From a virus, in the IMG/VR virus record IMGVR_UViG_3300036900_000129, positions 1 to 57,729 of that record: a stretch of 57,729 nt of DNA; one strand, given 5' to 3'. The position numbers were made by a program, and so were the translations under genes. Within the stretch, counting starts at the first letter, position 1. The number at the start of each line of letters is the position of its first letter. Under the pieces are notes generated by a model that was not told the DNA's origin, did no database searches, and saw only the letters and a program-made list of their open reading frames with translations. Positions 27,301 through 34,190 of this stretch are shown in pieces.

Positions 27301-27531
27301 GACGCCCCGAACCCGGACCGCAGGCTGGGGGACATCCTGGGCTCCCAGAGCGACCGCAGCGCAGCGGTGAGCGTGATGGACCAGATGACCGCCTGGTCAG
27401 GCGGGCCGCTGTCGGTTGAGCCGGCGGACGGGCAGAACATGCTGTTCGTCTACTGTCCCGGGGCGCTGGCACCCAACGTCGGGGTCACTTACTTTGACAC
27501 CTACTACTTTGACCGGACGAAGGAGAGCTAG
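24334..27531 (+). CDS. Distal tail protein with tandem glycine-rich modules
   Basis: 1065 residues; the ATG overlaps the tape-measure stop. Residues 1-165 look like a distal-tail (Dit) domain, with RTVELPVWITAPDRDTL and FSRRLTIKFPALPYG. Two glycine-rich modules follow (about 390-540 and 545-760), each with poly-Gly runs, GSASTSYTTAG/SYTSPVGAAWIKVEVVGGG starts and YTVVVGAGGAAV-type turns. The C-terminal part is a beta-rich domain. Glycine-rich modules of this type can pack as polyglycine-II sandwiches and serve as exposed adhesion surfaces, so a host-binding role at the tail tip is likely. Confidence 0.8.
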   Translation: MESLVLSDIELLAGGVPSTNPMCTGAIFRLLPGFDPGAPQPDTDMVASLLLDGELNTGDRASNRTVELPVWITAPDRDTLAGAQEHLQQVIDQAMWTLTWARERDTTGVLPPLPLVFDCQRAGATSVDANLIREKQFSRRLTIKFPALPYGRSDVQQALRFASPVPSGPPAPPSPVVIDNYGTISSPACSQSSLHVVGPNSCAYDPDGVLVNDPGGQTTMFTYTAVLGSQLDLTGMASVQVFLGLGSRWYQNLRYHGQDVFRVTLTLTDANEKTVSLTRNDLILPVSPLPNSPVFSPVTLRIPPASTTFSYTNVAKYTLTVTNHHRYSDHHLRWVTLYVDALTAYPDTQTVAPVTRGNVITMYNLRGTARAAMSASFTQPPSPGTPTTVTAAGLGSYTSPVGAAWIKVEVVGGGAPGGSRTTAGMGGGGGGAEYAREDVFPVNSAGEVINYSVGTGGTAGATPTDGQQTSFGPGSQSTMTVTANGGRAAQQNSTAGGLGGTGSTNSVHHDGGKGRDATGSFGGGGGGSGGSSSPGNTPLGSASTSYTTAGTTSFTAPAGVTQVYAEAWAGAGSAGTGWNGGGNGQGGGGGEYAAAYIPVTPGNSYTVVVGAGGAAVTGSQLNGNSGGNSSFTGDGGQAVTAHGGGRGLAANNTSSPNNGGTGSSNTVHYNGGSGGPSNPYGGGGGSSASPSGPGNPGDGYSNAGAGPTDGGAGGRGSGATSNNGSNGTQPGGGGGGTYLPATSGAGAPGKVRLTFPGGSPDQFGAPAVTGGGAGGNGGATANSAGSAGAQPGGGGGGANSTGTAESGAAGGNGKITITPYTPAAFKSLLVHRPPRGASKYFQPLVSVGAGADVPNGSTWYTFPQPVSGVNARLSGTFTCYLINSSFNGSGSRTVTVTFRQTEYTGGPTYTTPTVPVSFTPASIVNGVLMAGTVTLPVKKIPPDNTQASFAVSVTDTNTSDRWLDLILVDSLGQLVFINEPTTGYPIYYLDAPNPDRRLGDILGSQSDRSAAVSVMDQMTAWSGGPLSVEPADGQNMLFVYCPGALAPNVGVTYFDTYYFDRTKES

Positions 27532-28083
27532 ATGCGCCGGCAGCTGTTCAGCCTGCTCATATCCCGCGTGCGGCTGCTGCTGCTGTGCGGTTTCATCGAG
27601 GAGATCGGTCACTGGCTGGGAGTCAGCTGGGCGGTTACCCTGGCGGCGTTCCTCGTCGGGGTCACCGGTCTCCGCATGTCCAGCGCGACAGCGCAGGTCA
27701 AGGCGGCGCACCAGCGGATCGATGCGCTGGTGCCCGCTGTGGGTACCGCCCAGTCCACGGCGAACAGCGCGTCGTCGGCTGCCAGCACGGCGCAGAGCAC
27801 GGCGAACAGCGCCCAGTCCACGGCGAACAACTGCCTGCCGCTGAGCGGCGGCACGCTTACCGGGGCGCTCACCGTCAACGGCAACATCAAGTCGCACTCG
27901 GACCTGCTGGCTGACGGCACCGTGTACGTCAACAGTTCCAGCCTTCCCCTTAACATCCCGCAGGCCCGCGCCACCGGCCTGACGGCGGCACCGAGCAGCT
28001 ATAACCAGACGTGGGGCGGCACGGTGGTCAGCGCGATCACGCAGCTCAACACGAACATACAGGCTGCGAACGTGCTGACCTGA
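27532..28083 (+). CDS. Tail fibre-like protein with hydrophobic N terminus
   Basis: 183 residues starting one base after the previous stop. Residues 5-47 are strongly hydrophobic (two candidate membrane helices), followed by a Ser/Ala coiled-coil repeat (TAQSTANSASSAASTAQSTANSAQ split over residues 68-98), the fibre signature LPLSGGTLTGALTVNGNI, and a short beta tail. The second half is clearly fibre-like; the hydrophobic start is unusual for a virion fibre. Confidence 0.65.
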   Translation: MRRQLFSLLISRVRLLLLCGFIEEIGHWLGVSWAVTLAAFLVGVTGLRMSSATAQVKAAHQRIDALVPAVGTAQSTANSASSAASTAQSTANSAQSTANNCLPLSGGTLTGALTVNGNIKSHSDLLADGTVYVNSSSLPLNIPQARATGLTAAPSSYNQTWGGTVVSAITQLNTNIQAANVLT

Positions 28084-29210
28084 TGACTAGTTACCCGCGT
28101 GCCGGCACCACGCAGATGCTGCTGACCCCGCCGAACGGCGGCCAGTCGTACTGGCTCGGCGCGCAGGGCCTCACCACCGGTATCAAGTACAGCACCGTCT
28201 ACTCAGGGGGACCGGAGAAAGCCAGCGTCACCCTTTTCAAGCCGGCCCGGTTCCGTGCTGAGTGGATGGTGACGGACAGCCGCGTGCAGCTGTACCGGGG
28301 CGGGGCGCGGATCTGGGACGGGAACCTTGACCTGCCGCAGCCGGGAGTGGGCCAGTGGACGCTGACGGCGGCGGGCGTCGGGGTGCAGGGCGCGGACTTC
28401 GCCGCTGTCTACACCGACCCGTGGCCGACCAGCGAACCGGATGAGGTGGTGAACAACGCGATCGGCAGGGGGTTGCCGTGGGTTAACCCCGGCATCGGGT
28501 CTCCCTCGGGGATCTGGCTGGGGCAGGCCCCGGACAGCGGGTCCAGTTACGTCAACGACGTGCTGAACAGCGCCTGCACCCGTGGGGGGCTCGGCTGGTA
28601 CGTCAACAGCTTCAACGGCGGGGCGATCGGGAACGTCCTGTCGGTGGCGGCGCTGCCGGCGACGCCGACGCGGCTGCTGGTCGCGGTGAACCCGGTGCCG
28701 CGTACCAACGGCGGCGACGTGTCGCTGATCTGGATCCGCTACCAGTCGTCAGCGGACAGCACCAGCACGAGCACCCCGGCTGTCTACTCGCTGACCAGCG
28801 TGACGAACACGGGGCACAGCGGCGGCCGGGAGCAGTACCTTGACCTGAGCAACGCCGGGACGATGACGCAGGCGGCAGCGCAGGCGGTCGGGAACCAGAT
28901 CCTTAAGATTTACCAGTCCAGCAGCTTCACCAGCCCGTTCACGTTCCAGTACGGGTCGCTGCTCACCATGTCCGGTGTGCCGGTTGACCCGGGGATGGAG
29001 CAGGCCGGGTTCGTGTGCCAGCTGGTGCTGGCGGACTTCGCGTACGGCGGGGGACTGCTGCCACCCGGGCCGATCCAGTTCATCGCCGGCGTGTACGAGT
29101 GGGATGATGACGCGCTTCAGGGGTCGATCACCCCGTACCAGATGGTTGACCAGTCCATCTCGGGGCTGTTGTCGCAGACTGCGCAGTCGATGAGCGTGAC
29201 AAGCTCGTAA
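28083..29210 (+). CDS. Minor tail protein
   Basis: The ATG at 28083 overlaps the previous TGA; 375 residues. The beta-rich sequence (KASVTLFKPARFRAEWMVTDSRVQLYRGGARIWDGNL) and the motif order resemble tail-tip/baseplate hub proteins found between Dit-like and lysis genes in actinophages. It ends the tail cluster; a 155-base spacer with no clear terminator follows. Confidence 0.65.
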   Translation: MTSYPRAGTTQMLLTPPNGGQSYWLGAQGLTTGIKYSTVYSGGPEKASVTLFKPARFRAEWMVTDSRVQLYRGGARIWDGNLDLPQPGVGQWTLTAAGVGVQGADFAAVYTDPWPTSEPDEVVNNAIGRGLPWVNPGIGSPSGIWLGQAPDSGSSYVNDVLNSACTRGGLGWYVNSFNGGAIGNVLSVAALPATPTRLLVAVNPVPRTNGGDVSLIWIRYQSSADSTSTSTPAVYSLTSVTNTGHSGGREQYLDLSNAGTMTQAAAQAVGNQILKIYQSSSFTSPFTFQYGSLLTMSGVPVDPGMEQAGFVCQLVLADFAYGGGLLPPGPIQFIAGVYEWDDDALQGSITPYQMVDQSISGLLSQTAQSMSVTSS

Positions 29211-29365
29211 CGGCACGCCACGGTTTCACCGGAAGCGCCGCAAGTCGTTAGAAACCCGTGTCTCAAGAGGTCGTTAACAGCAGGACCGCGCTCCTGAACC
29301 TGGAGTAGGTTTTAGCCTGGCGCGAGCCGCCATCCCCTTACCCCGCTAGCACCCAGGAGACGGCT

Positions 29366-30412
29366 GTGACCCTCTTCATTCCCGACATGGGTTCCTTCCA
29401 GGCTGACATCAAGCTGACGGGTGCGCTGGCCGCGATCGTCAAGGTCACCGAGGGTGACTCCTACGTCAACCCGTTCTACCCGGCGCAGGCCAGCGAGGCA
29501 CGCCGGGTGGGGGCGTTCCAGCCTGCCTACCACTTCCTGCACCAGGGGTCAGCGGCCGCTCAGGCCAGCTGGGCGCACGTGCACGCCGGGGCGGTGCCGA
29601 TGATGATCGACGCTGAGCCGACGACGGGACTGGCCGGGAACATCAACCGCAGGTCGGTAGCCGCCCAGCCGCTCATGCGAACGACGGCCCTGCTGGCGTC
29701 CAGGCCGGGCATCAGTGACATCTGCGGTTTCACCGACGCCTACCGGAAACTCGGCGGGACCGTCTTCTGGGTGTACCTGCCGCACTGGTACTGGGTGGAG
29801 CTCGGCTCCCCGTCCCTCAAGCCGCTGGCTGACCGTGGGCTGCTGCTGTGGTCCAGCGCTTACACCACCTACACCGACGTGGACAGCGGCGCCGGGTGGC
29901 AGCGGTACGACAAGTACCTGGCCCCGCAGATGTGGCAGTACAGCTCGTCTGTCAGCTTCGGCGGTATCCATGACGTGGACTTTTCCGCGTTCCGCGGTAC
30001 GTTCCCCGGCAAGGAGGACCCGTTGTCGGTGGCGGAATGCCTGGCTGAGTTCGCGTCGCTGACGCTTACCGGCGCGCTTCCCCTGCCACCCGCAGCGGTG
30101 CTGCCGCCTGTGCGGGACTTCAAGGTCACAGCGGTGGGTGACAGCACCGTGCGGCTGCGATGGGATTCCCCGGCTGGCCCGTCACCGTTCACGGTCGGCT
30201 GGTACCAGGTCACCGTCCGCAGGCACGGGCAAGACCTGCCGTCCTACCCGCGCAAGGTCGACAAGGGCAGCAACCCGGAGAACCACCAGTTCGGGTCGCT
30301 GCCGCTGCATGAGCTTGAGCCGGGGGAGAAGCTGACAGCCTGGTGCCGTGCCGTTGACACCCCGCAGGAAACCCATGCTTCCCCCTGGAAGACCGCCCAG
30401 TTCCCAAACTAA
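29366..30412 (+). CDS. Endolysin: GH25 muramidase with C-terminal FN3-like domain
   Basis: GTG behind AGGAG; 348 residues. Residues 1-210 follow the GH25 (Chalaropsis lysozyme) barrel: the early IPDMGSF (Asp7), QPAYHFLH, the catalytic pair in MIDAEP (Asp82, Glu84), then WQYSS and a final DVDFSAF strand. Residues 250-348 form a fibronectin type III-like domain (VRDFKVTAVGDSTVRLRWDSP, ending LTAWCRAVDTP). It cleaves peptidoglycan glycan chains. There is no signal peptide, so export depends on the holin. Confidence 0.9.
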   Translation: MTLFIPDMGSFQADIKLTGALAAIVKVTEGDSYVNPFYPAQASEARRVGAFQPAYHFLHQGSAAAQASWAHVHAGAVPMMIDAEPTTGLAGNINRRSVAAQPLMRTTALLASRPGISDICGFTDAYRKLGGTVFWVYLPHWYWVELGSPSLKPLADRGLLLWSSAYTTYTDVDSGAGWQRYDKYLAPQMWQYSSSVSFGGIHDVDFSAFRGTFPGKEDPLSVAECLAEFASLTLTGALPLPPAAVLPPVRDFKVTAVGDSTVRLRWDSPAGPSPFTVGWYQVTVRRHGQDLPSYPRKVDKGSNPENHQFGSLPLHELEPGEKLTAWCRAVDTPQETHASPWKTAQFPN

Positions 30413-30420
30413 GGAGCGCC

Positions 30421-30594
30421 TTGGCGCACGCAGACGCGCCCGCCCCTGCACTCAACACGTGGCTTCTCACCCTGTTCTGCGGGCATATCAGCGGCCTGCG
30501 GGACGGGCCGGTTCCCCTCCTGGTACATTGCGCCACATGCGGACAGGACAGTCACGTGGTACTGGCCGTCCGCCTGTCAGGAGGACCGCAATGA
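30421..30594 (+). CDS. 57-residue Cys/His peptide between endolysin and holin
   Basis: A TTG start lies four bases after AAGGAG and the frame ends in a TGA overlapping the holin ATG (ATGA), typical of coupled genes. The peptide contains FCGHISG and HCATCGQDSHVV, i.e. C-x-H and H-C-x-x-C-x(4)-H, suggestive of one zinc site. The role is unknown; a lysis accessory is a guess from position. Confidence 0.5.
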   Translation: MAHADAPAPALNTWLLTLFCGHISGLRDGPVPLLVHCATCGQDSHVVLAVRLSGGPQ

Positions 30595-30887
30595 CTAACC
30601 TCGTCGTGTCATGGATCCGCACCTTCACCCCGGTTCTCGTGGGCGGCCTGATCGCCTGGCTGGTACGGCAGGGCGTCAAGGTGGACGCCAGCGTGGCCCA
30701 GCCGCTCACGGAAGCGCTGACGGTGATCTTCACCGCCGCCTACTACTTCCTGGCGCGCACCCTGGAAACGTGGTGGCCGGGGTTCGGGTGGCTGCTCGGC
30801 GTCCCGAAGCGGCCGTCGTACCCGCCTGCTGAAGTCACCGCTGTGAACCGTCCAGGCGGGACGCACAGCAGCCCCGGGCGGATGTAA
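30591..30887 (+). CDS. Holin, two transmembrane helices
   Basis: 98 residues with AGGAGG seven bases before the ATG. FTPVLVGGLIAWLVRQG and EALTVIFTAAYYFLARTLE are the two membrane helices, followed by a basic C-terminal tail (GWLLGVPKRPSYPP). Length, topology and place after the endolysin match small actinophage holins, which permeabilise the membrane and time lysis. Confidence 0.8.
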   Translation: MTNLVVSWIRTFTPVLVGGLIAWLVRQGVKVDASVAQPLTEALTVIFTAAYYFLARTLETWWPGFGWLLGVPKRPSYPPAEVTAVNRPGGTHSSPGRM

Positions 30888-30919
30888 GATGACGGTGGGG
30901 TAAAAGGTTGCACGCCTTG

Positions 30920-30965
30920 GAACGCCCGCCTGCTGTGCCCTTCAGGGAGCCGCAGGCGGGCGTTC
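30920..30965. terminator. Bidirectional terminator between the two genome arms
   Basis: GAACGCCCGCCTG (30920-30932) and its exact complement (30953-30965) form a 13-bp stem with a 20-base loop, between the holin stop and the convergent minus-strand arm. A TAAGAT box at 30885-30890 lies just upstream. Confidence 0.8.
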
Positions 30966-30973
30966 TGCTTGCG

Positions 30974-31177
30974 CTAGCGGAAGCCGGTTGCGTCCACGGT
31001 GCCGAGCGGTGTCATCTGCCGCTCCAGTTCCTCCATCGTGACGGTGAAGTCGCATCCTTCCCCGTCGAACCCCTTGCACCGCCAGGTGTCCATGGCGAAG
31101 TCCAGGTGCATCTGCCCGTGGACGGGGCAGCGCGGCTGCGGGGCGGTATACACCATCCCGTTAACGAGGTCCGCCAT
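30974..31177 (-). CDS. Small zinc-finger-like protein
   Basis: 67 residues from ATG 31177 (a GTG at 31183 is possible). CPVHGQMHLDFAMDTWRCKG followed by GEGCDF gives C-x2-H...C-x(5-6)-C, a zinc-ribbon-like layout. It is the last gene of the minus-strand arm and overlaps the previous gene end by 17 bases. Confidence 0.55.
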   Translation of the reverse strand: MADLVNGMVYTAPQPRCPVHGQMHLDFAMDTWRCKGFDGEGCDFTVTMEELERQMTPLGTVDATGFR

Positions 31178-31466
31178 GAGCACCGCCTTCCACCGGCCCG
31201 GTTGCGCCGCCGCCGCCCTGACCTGTGTAGCGGTACGTTATGCCCGGATTGACCGGCGTGCCCAGCGGCCCAGCCGGGTCGTGGTCACCCCCGCCACCCC
31301 CCCCGCCGTAGAACTCGACGCCGCCGCCGGCACCGCCGCCAGCGAACCGCACGGCTGGCACGTGCAGGACAACCTCACCAGCACTGAGCCCTAGCTGCGG
31401 GTGCCTGCGCAGCGCAGCGCGCAGCAGCTTCCACCGGCTGCACGTGATGGTGTAAAGACGGTCCAT
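31161..31466 (-). CDS. Gly-rich small protein
   Basis: 101 residues with AGGAGGGG just before the ATG. The N terminus (MDRLYTITCSRWKLLRAALRRHPQLG) looks like a folded helical unit; the rest holds two poly-Gly runs. No family is recognised. Confidence 0.45.
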   Translation of the reverse strand: MDRLYTITCSRWKLLRAALRRHPQLGLSAGEVVLHVPAVRFAGGGAGGGVEFYGGGGGGGDHDPAGPLGTPVNPGITYRYTGQGGGGATGPVEGGAHGGPR

Positions 31467-31650
31467 CTTCCCCTCCTGTGCCCTTCCGCCAGAAATGCAC
31501 GCAGGACAGCGAGCACTGCTTAAACCCTGGCAGGAACAGTCTCGTACAGCGCGGGCAGACCGGGGAGAACTGGGACAGGAACGGGAACCGCTGCTGGTGC
31601 TTACGGGTAAGGTTCAGCAGCCACAGCTCAACCCGTGCCCGCAGCATCAT
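31375..31650 (-). CDS. Basic Cys-containing small protein
   Basis: 91 residues; the ATG overlaps the endonuclease stop (ATGA), supporting translation. FSPVCPRCTRLFLPGFKQCSLSCVHF provides two CxxC/CxxxC pairs, a likely zinc site. Its 3' part overlaps the next gene by 92 bases in another frame, so the true C terminus is less certain. Confidence 0.45.
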   Translation of the reverse strand: MMLRARVELWLLNLTRKHQQRFPFLSQFSPVCPRCTRLFLPGFKQCSLSCVHFWRKGTGGEDGPSLHHHVQPVEAAARCAAQAPAARAQCW

Positions 31651-32168
31651 GCGGCTTCACCGAGGTAATCGATTGCGGCGGTTAGCCAGGATGCTGACTC
31701 GACAAAGCCGAGCGCCACGTTGCAGCCCTGGCAGACCAGCGCTCTCACCTTGCCGGTGATGTGGTTATGGTCAATCGACTTGGCTTCGCGGGTGCACGTG
31801 GCGATGGCGCACTTGCCGTCCTGCTCGAAGTACATCGCTTCCCACATCGGCTTATCAACGCCGTACCTGCGAATCAGTGCTCGCCACCGTTCAGTGGGCG
31901 CACATACCTTGCATAGCCGGTTAGACCGCCTGCCGCCGCGAGCAGTCATCTCAGTCCAGCACTGCGTGCAGCGGGCCGGTCGGACGGCTGCGCGTCGCCT
32001 GGCTGTTGTCTGTCCAGACTTGCAGCTTCGGCACCATGAGTGGAGCTTGTCGCGTGTCTCGGCGTGGCTGTTGAACTCGGTGACCGGCTTGGGTTTCCTG
32101 CATTTTGTGCAGGTTTTCAGCGGGACTGCGCTTGGTTCTCCTGCCACTTCGCCCCTGTCCACTTCCAT
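31647..32168 (-). CDS. Recombination endonuclease VII-like nuclease
   Basis: About 173 residues from ATG 32168 (a GTG at 32180 is an alternative). An N-terminal CTKCRKPKPVTEF...WCRSCKSG zinc site and a second CTQCW...CKVC pair are followed by the nuclease core CAIATCTREAKSIDHNHITGKVRALVCQGCN, the Endo VII pattern in which DHxH and the terminal N coordinate metal. Such enzymes cut branched DNA and are needed for packaging or homing-like activity. It lies far from the terminase, in the minus-strand arm. Confidence 0.88.
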   Translation of the reverse strand: MEVDRGEVAGEPSAVPLKTCTKCRKPKPVTEFNSHAETRDKLHSWCRSCKSGQTTARRRAAVRPARCTQCWTEMTARGGRRSNRLCKVCAPTERWRALIRRYGVDKPMWEAMYFEQDGKCAIATCTREAKSIDHNHITGKVRALVCQGCNVALGFVESASWLTAAIDYLGEAA

Positions 32169-32713
32169 GCCCCTGTCCACTGGCCGGCCGGGAGAAGTGC
32201 ACCGATGTCATCAGGTGCGACGTATCCTGCCCAGCGGTTGTCTTCGAACAAGTGCACGTTACCGGCTTGTTTGCAGGCGTCCGCTAGCTGGGAGCACATC
32301 ATGTGGCCGGTTGCCTTGATGAAGCCGCGCAGCCCGGGGACGGGTACATGCCAGCGGCGGGCGGCGATCGCTGCGTAGTCCAGCCAGGAATACGGCACCC
32401 CGTGCGGTCCCCATGGTCCCGGCTGGGTGTAGCGCGCCGCAGCAGCAGCAACCGCCGCATTAGTCGGCAGCACGCCGGTTGACCACTGGTGCGGCACGTC
32501 CTCGTAATGCCACGGGACCAGCACAGCACCGCTGGCTTCAGCTTCCGCGATGGTGATCTCCCCGTGCAGCGACACGCTCGTGCACACGCACACGTGATTC
32601 CACTGGGAGAACTTCCGGGTGGACAGCCACTGCAACAGCTGCACCGCCGCGCTGGCCTGGTTCAGCGTGTTGACCACGCACAGGTCACCAGGCTCAGGCA
32701 ACACATCAGTCAT
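32117..32713 (-). CDS. YiiX/NlpC-like permuted papain-fold peptidase or amidase
   Basis: About 198 residues (ATG 32713 with GGTGGTG upstream; ATG 32725 possible). The motif order EPGDLCVVN, QWNHVCVCTSV, VPYSWLDYAAI and MMCSQLADACKQAG follows the permuted NlpC/P60 (YiiX-like) family, in which His in the NH motif precedes the catalytic Cys. The substrate is unknown; phage members may trim peptidoglycan or lipids. It overlaps the endonuclease gene by about 50 bases. Confidence 0.65.
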   Translation of the reverse strand: MTDVLPEPGDLCVVNTLNQASAAVQLLQWLSTRKFSQWNHVCVCTSVSLHGEITIAEAEASGAVLVPWHYEDVPHQWSTGVLPTNAAVAAAAARYTQPGPWGPHGVPYSWLDYAAIAARRWHVPVPGLRGFIKATGHMMCSQLADACKQAGNVHLFEDNRWAGYVAPDDIGALLPAGQWTGAWKWTGAKWQENQAQSR

Positions 32714-32784
32714 GGGCACCACCATGACACAAAGCAGCGCCGCCAGGGGACTACCTTCCCTTGACGGCGCTGCGACCTGCTGCT

Positions 32785-32973
32785 CTACTTGCCGGCCCGT
32801 CGTTGCGTGCCGCTGACGGTGGCAGCGGCCTGTGCACGGCGTGCGACCACTTCCCTGCGGCGTGTTTCCGTGCCGCTGTTCTCGTTGGCCAGAGCCCGCA
32901 TCTCCCGCTCATCCAGGTTGCCGTCCCGGGCATCACGACCCGGCCGCATCCACCCTCGCGCATCCCGTGGCAT
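32785..32973 (-). CDS. Small basic protein, ENSG-motif family member 1
   Basis: 62 residues: MPRDARGWMRPGRDARDG..., then LANENSGTETRRREVVARRAQ. GGGGAGG lies upstream, and its ATG starts four bases after the preceding stop. The segment NENSGT-x-x-x-R-R is shared with neighbouring small genes. No known function. Confidence 0.55.
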   Translation of the reverse strand: MPRDARGWMRPGRDARDGNLDEREMRALANENSGTETRRREVVARRAQAAATVSGTQRRAGK

Positions 32974-32976
32974 GGG

Positions 32977-33150
32977 TTACTGCCTCCCCTTAGCGCGCAG
33001 TTGAGCCTCAGCAGCGCGTTCCCTGATCGCAGCCGCACGGTCAGCTTGCGATCCCTCGTTCTCCGCTTCCTGCGCCTCACCTTCCCGGCGAGGCCAGAAG
33101 TCGTAGCGGCGGGCGTACCCGTCGCTGTCCAGGTCGCTTCTCTTCGGCAT
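32977..33150 (-). CDS. Small charged protein, ENSG-motif family member 2
   Basis: 57 residues: MPKRSDLDSDGYARRYDFWP, then AENEGSQADRAAAIRERAAE. The frame sits exactly between the flanking small genes. The AENEGS-x-x-x-R-A-A-A-I-x-x-R-A motif is the same as in the neighbours. Function unknown. Confidence 0.6.
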   Translation of the reverse strand: MPKRSDLDSDGYARRYDFWPRREGEAQEAENEGSQADRAAAIRERAAEAQLRAKGRQ

Positions 33151-33159
33151 CCGGGGTAC

Positions 33160-33222
33160 CTACTTTCCTGTCTTCTTGCCCTGCTTAGCAGACTGCCGGC
33201 CAGGGAACTCGTTCTCAGCCGC
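33160..33222 (-). other. Coding-like continuation after an in-frame amber stop
   Basis: In the same frame as the gene ending TAG at 33223-33225, the next twenty codons read AAENEFPGRQSAKQGKKTGK before a second TAG. The peptide is Lys/Gly-rich and carries the AENE motif of its neighbours. It exactly fills the gap to the next gene. Either a CAG-to-TAG nonsense mutation or readthrough would explain it. Confidence 0.5.
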
Positions 33223-33471
33223 CTAGTGCCTGCGGTCGTACTCGCTGCCGTTCACCCGGCCGCGGATCGTCTGAGCGGTCATGTTCAGCCCGAACGGCCT
33301 GCCGTTCTCCCGGTTCAGCGCGATCTCCTCACGCCGGCTGAGCCCGGCGTTCGACGCGTCGACAGCCGGGGACTTGTCATCCCCCGCCTTGTCCTTGCCC
33401 CAGAGCGCTGACTTGAGCCGCTGCGCTTCCTGGCCCCGCTTGCCTTCCCTGGGATGTCCGGCGCGTGTCAT
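33223..33471 (-). CDS. Small basic protein, ENSG-motif family member 3, ending in amber
   Basis: 82 residues from ATG 33471, which overlaps the previous stop (ATGA). MTRAGHPREGKRGQEAQRLK is followed by LSRREEIALNRENGRPFG and ends EYDRRH. Compared with its neighbours it appears truncated at TAG, since coding-like sequence continues beyond (33160-33222). Confidence 0.6.
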   Translation of the reverse strand: MTRAGHPREGKRGQEAQRLKSALWGKDKAGDDKSPAVDASNAGLSRREEIALNRENGRPFGLNMTAQTIRGRVNGSEYDRRH

Positions 33472-33770
33472 GGCTTGGCCGGCGGGGTAAGGACGGGGTT
33501 GCCGCCCCATTCCTCGTCGTCACGGGCCAGGTCCGCGATGACGCCTTCCGGGTCTACCCGCTCCAGGGTGAGCCCGACCTTGGCGCGGATGTCAAGCAGC
33601 TTGCTGGTGTGCCCGGCGTACAGGTGCACGCCGAGGCTGGCCAGTTCCGCGCGGGCGCTGATCACCGCGATGCGCTCAGCGGTGCTGCCGCTGTTCTCGT
33701 TCCCGAGCGCGACTTCCCGCAGCTCGGCCAGCGCCGTCAGGTCCCTGTCCAGTTCAATGGTTCCGGGCAT
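33468..33770 (-). CDS. 100-residue helical protein, ENSG-motif family member 4
   Basis: ATG 33770 with GGGAGGTG upstream. LTALAELREVALGNENSGSTAERIAVISARAELASLGV is followed by HLYAGHTSKLLDIRAKVGL and an acidic end. It is the first gene of this small operon and the longest carrier of the shared motif. No known function. Confidence 0.6.
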   Translation of the reverse strand: MPGTIELDRDLTALAELREVALGNENSGSTAERIAVISARAELASLGVHLYAGHTSKLLDIRAKVGLTLERVDPEGVIADLARDDEEWGGNPVLTPPAKP

Positions 33771-33789
33771 CGGGCACCTCCCTCTCTTG

Positions 33790-33825
33790 TTAGGTACCTG
33801 GCATCATACACGTGCGTACTGGCGA
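33790..33825 (-). promoter_or_regulatory. Promoter-like TATGAT with CACGTG palindrome
   Basis: Read on the minus strand, TATGAT (33808-33803) lies 33 bases before the start at 33770 and is preceded by TACGCACGTGTA, a near-palindrome related to but distinct from the ACATGT operator family. Confidence 0.35.
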
Positions 33826-33855
33826 TCTGGCGTATGGCAAGGTCAGGGTATGCGA

Positions 33856-33886
33856 CAGGCCCCGGCCTGCTGGGGTCCGGGGCCTG
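33856..33886 (-). terminator. Hairpin terminator
   Basis: CAGGCCCCGG (33856-33865) pairs with CCGGGGCCTG (33877-33886) around an 11-base loop, after the stop of the gene ending at 33936. Confidence 0.6.
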
Positions 33887-33935
33887 CTGGAATTGCATGA
33901 CCTACGTTACGGCACGGTGAGCGTGAACGCCAGCG

Positions 33936-34190
33936 TCACGGCTGGGCTGCCCGCAGCGGAACAAGCTCCCCCGCTACCTCGGTGACAGCTTCGATGGTGA
34001 CCAGGTGACAGCGGCCTTCCAGTGCGCGCAGCAGCGGCGTGTCCAGGCACGCGTACCGGCCTGCTGTCACCTCAATCCACGTGTACCCGTCATGGTCACG
34101 GTAGACGGGCAGGTACAGGGGGCTCGCGGTCAGCAGGTCATCTGGGACTGCTTCACCTGTGATCACGGCACCGTCAAGTTGACGTGTCAT
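33936..34190 (-). CDS. Small protein, unknown
   Basis: 84 residues from ATG 34190; an ATG two codons earlier is too close to the GAGAGAGGA site. SPLYLPVYRDHDGYTWIEVTAGRYACLD and CHLVTIEAVTEVAGELVPL suggest a compact beta-rich fold. Last gene of its operon, before a terminator. Confidence 0.55.
   Translation of the reverse strand: MTRQLDGAVITGEAVPDDLLTASPLYLPVYRDHDGYTWIEVTAGRYACLDTPLLRALEGRCHLVTIEAVTEVAGELVPLRAAQP

Noticed and set aside
32751-33080. 109-residue minus-strand frame across two small genes
   Set aside because: Arg/Gly/Trp-rich with no ribosome site; the frames of the ENSG-motif genes are better supported.
33223-33225. Genome-wide amber recoding
   Set aside because: TAG ends the capsid, terminase, decoration, fusion chaperone and distal tail genes, so it is a normal stop here.
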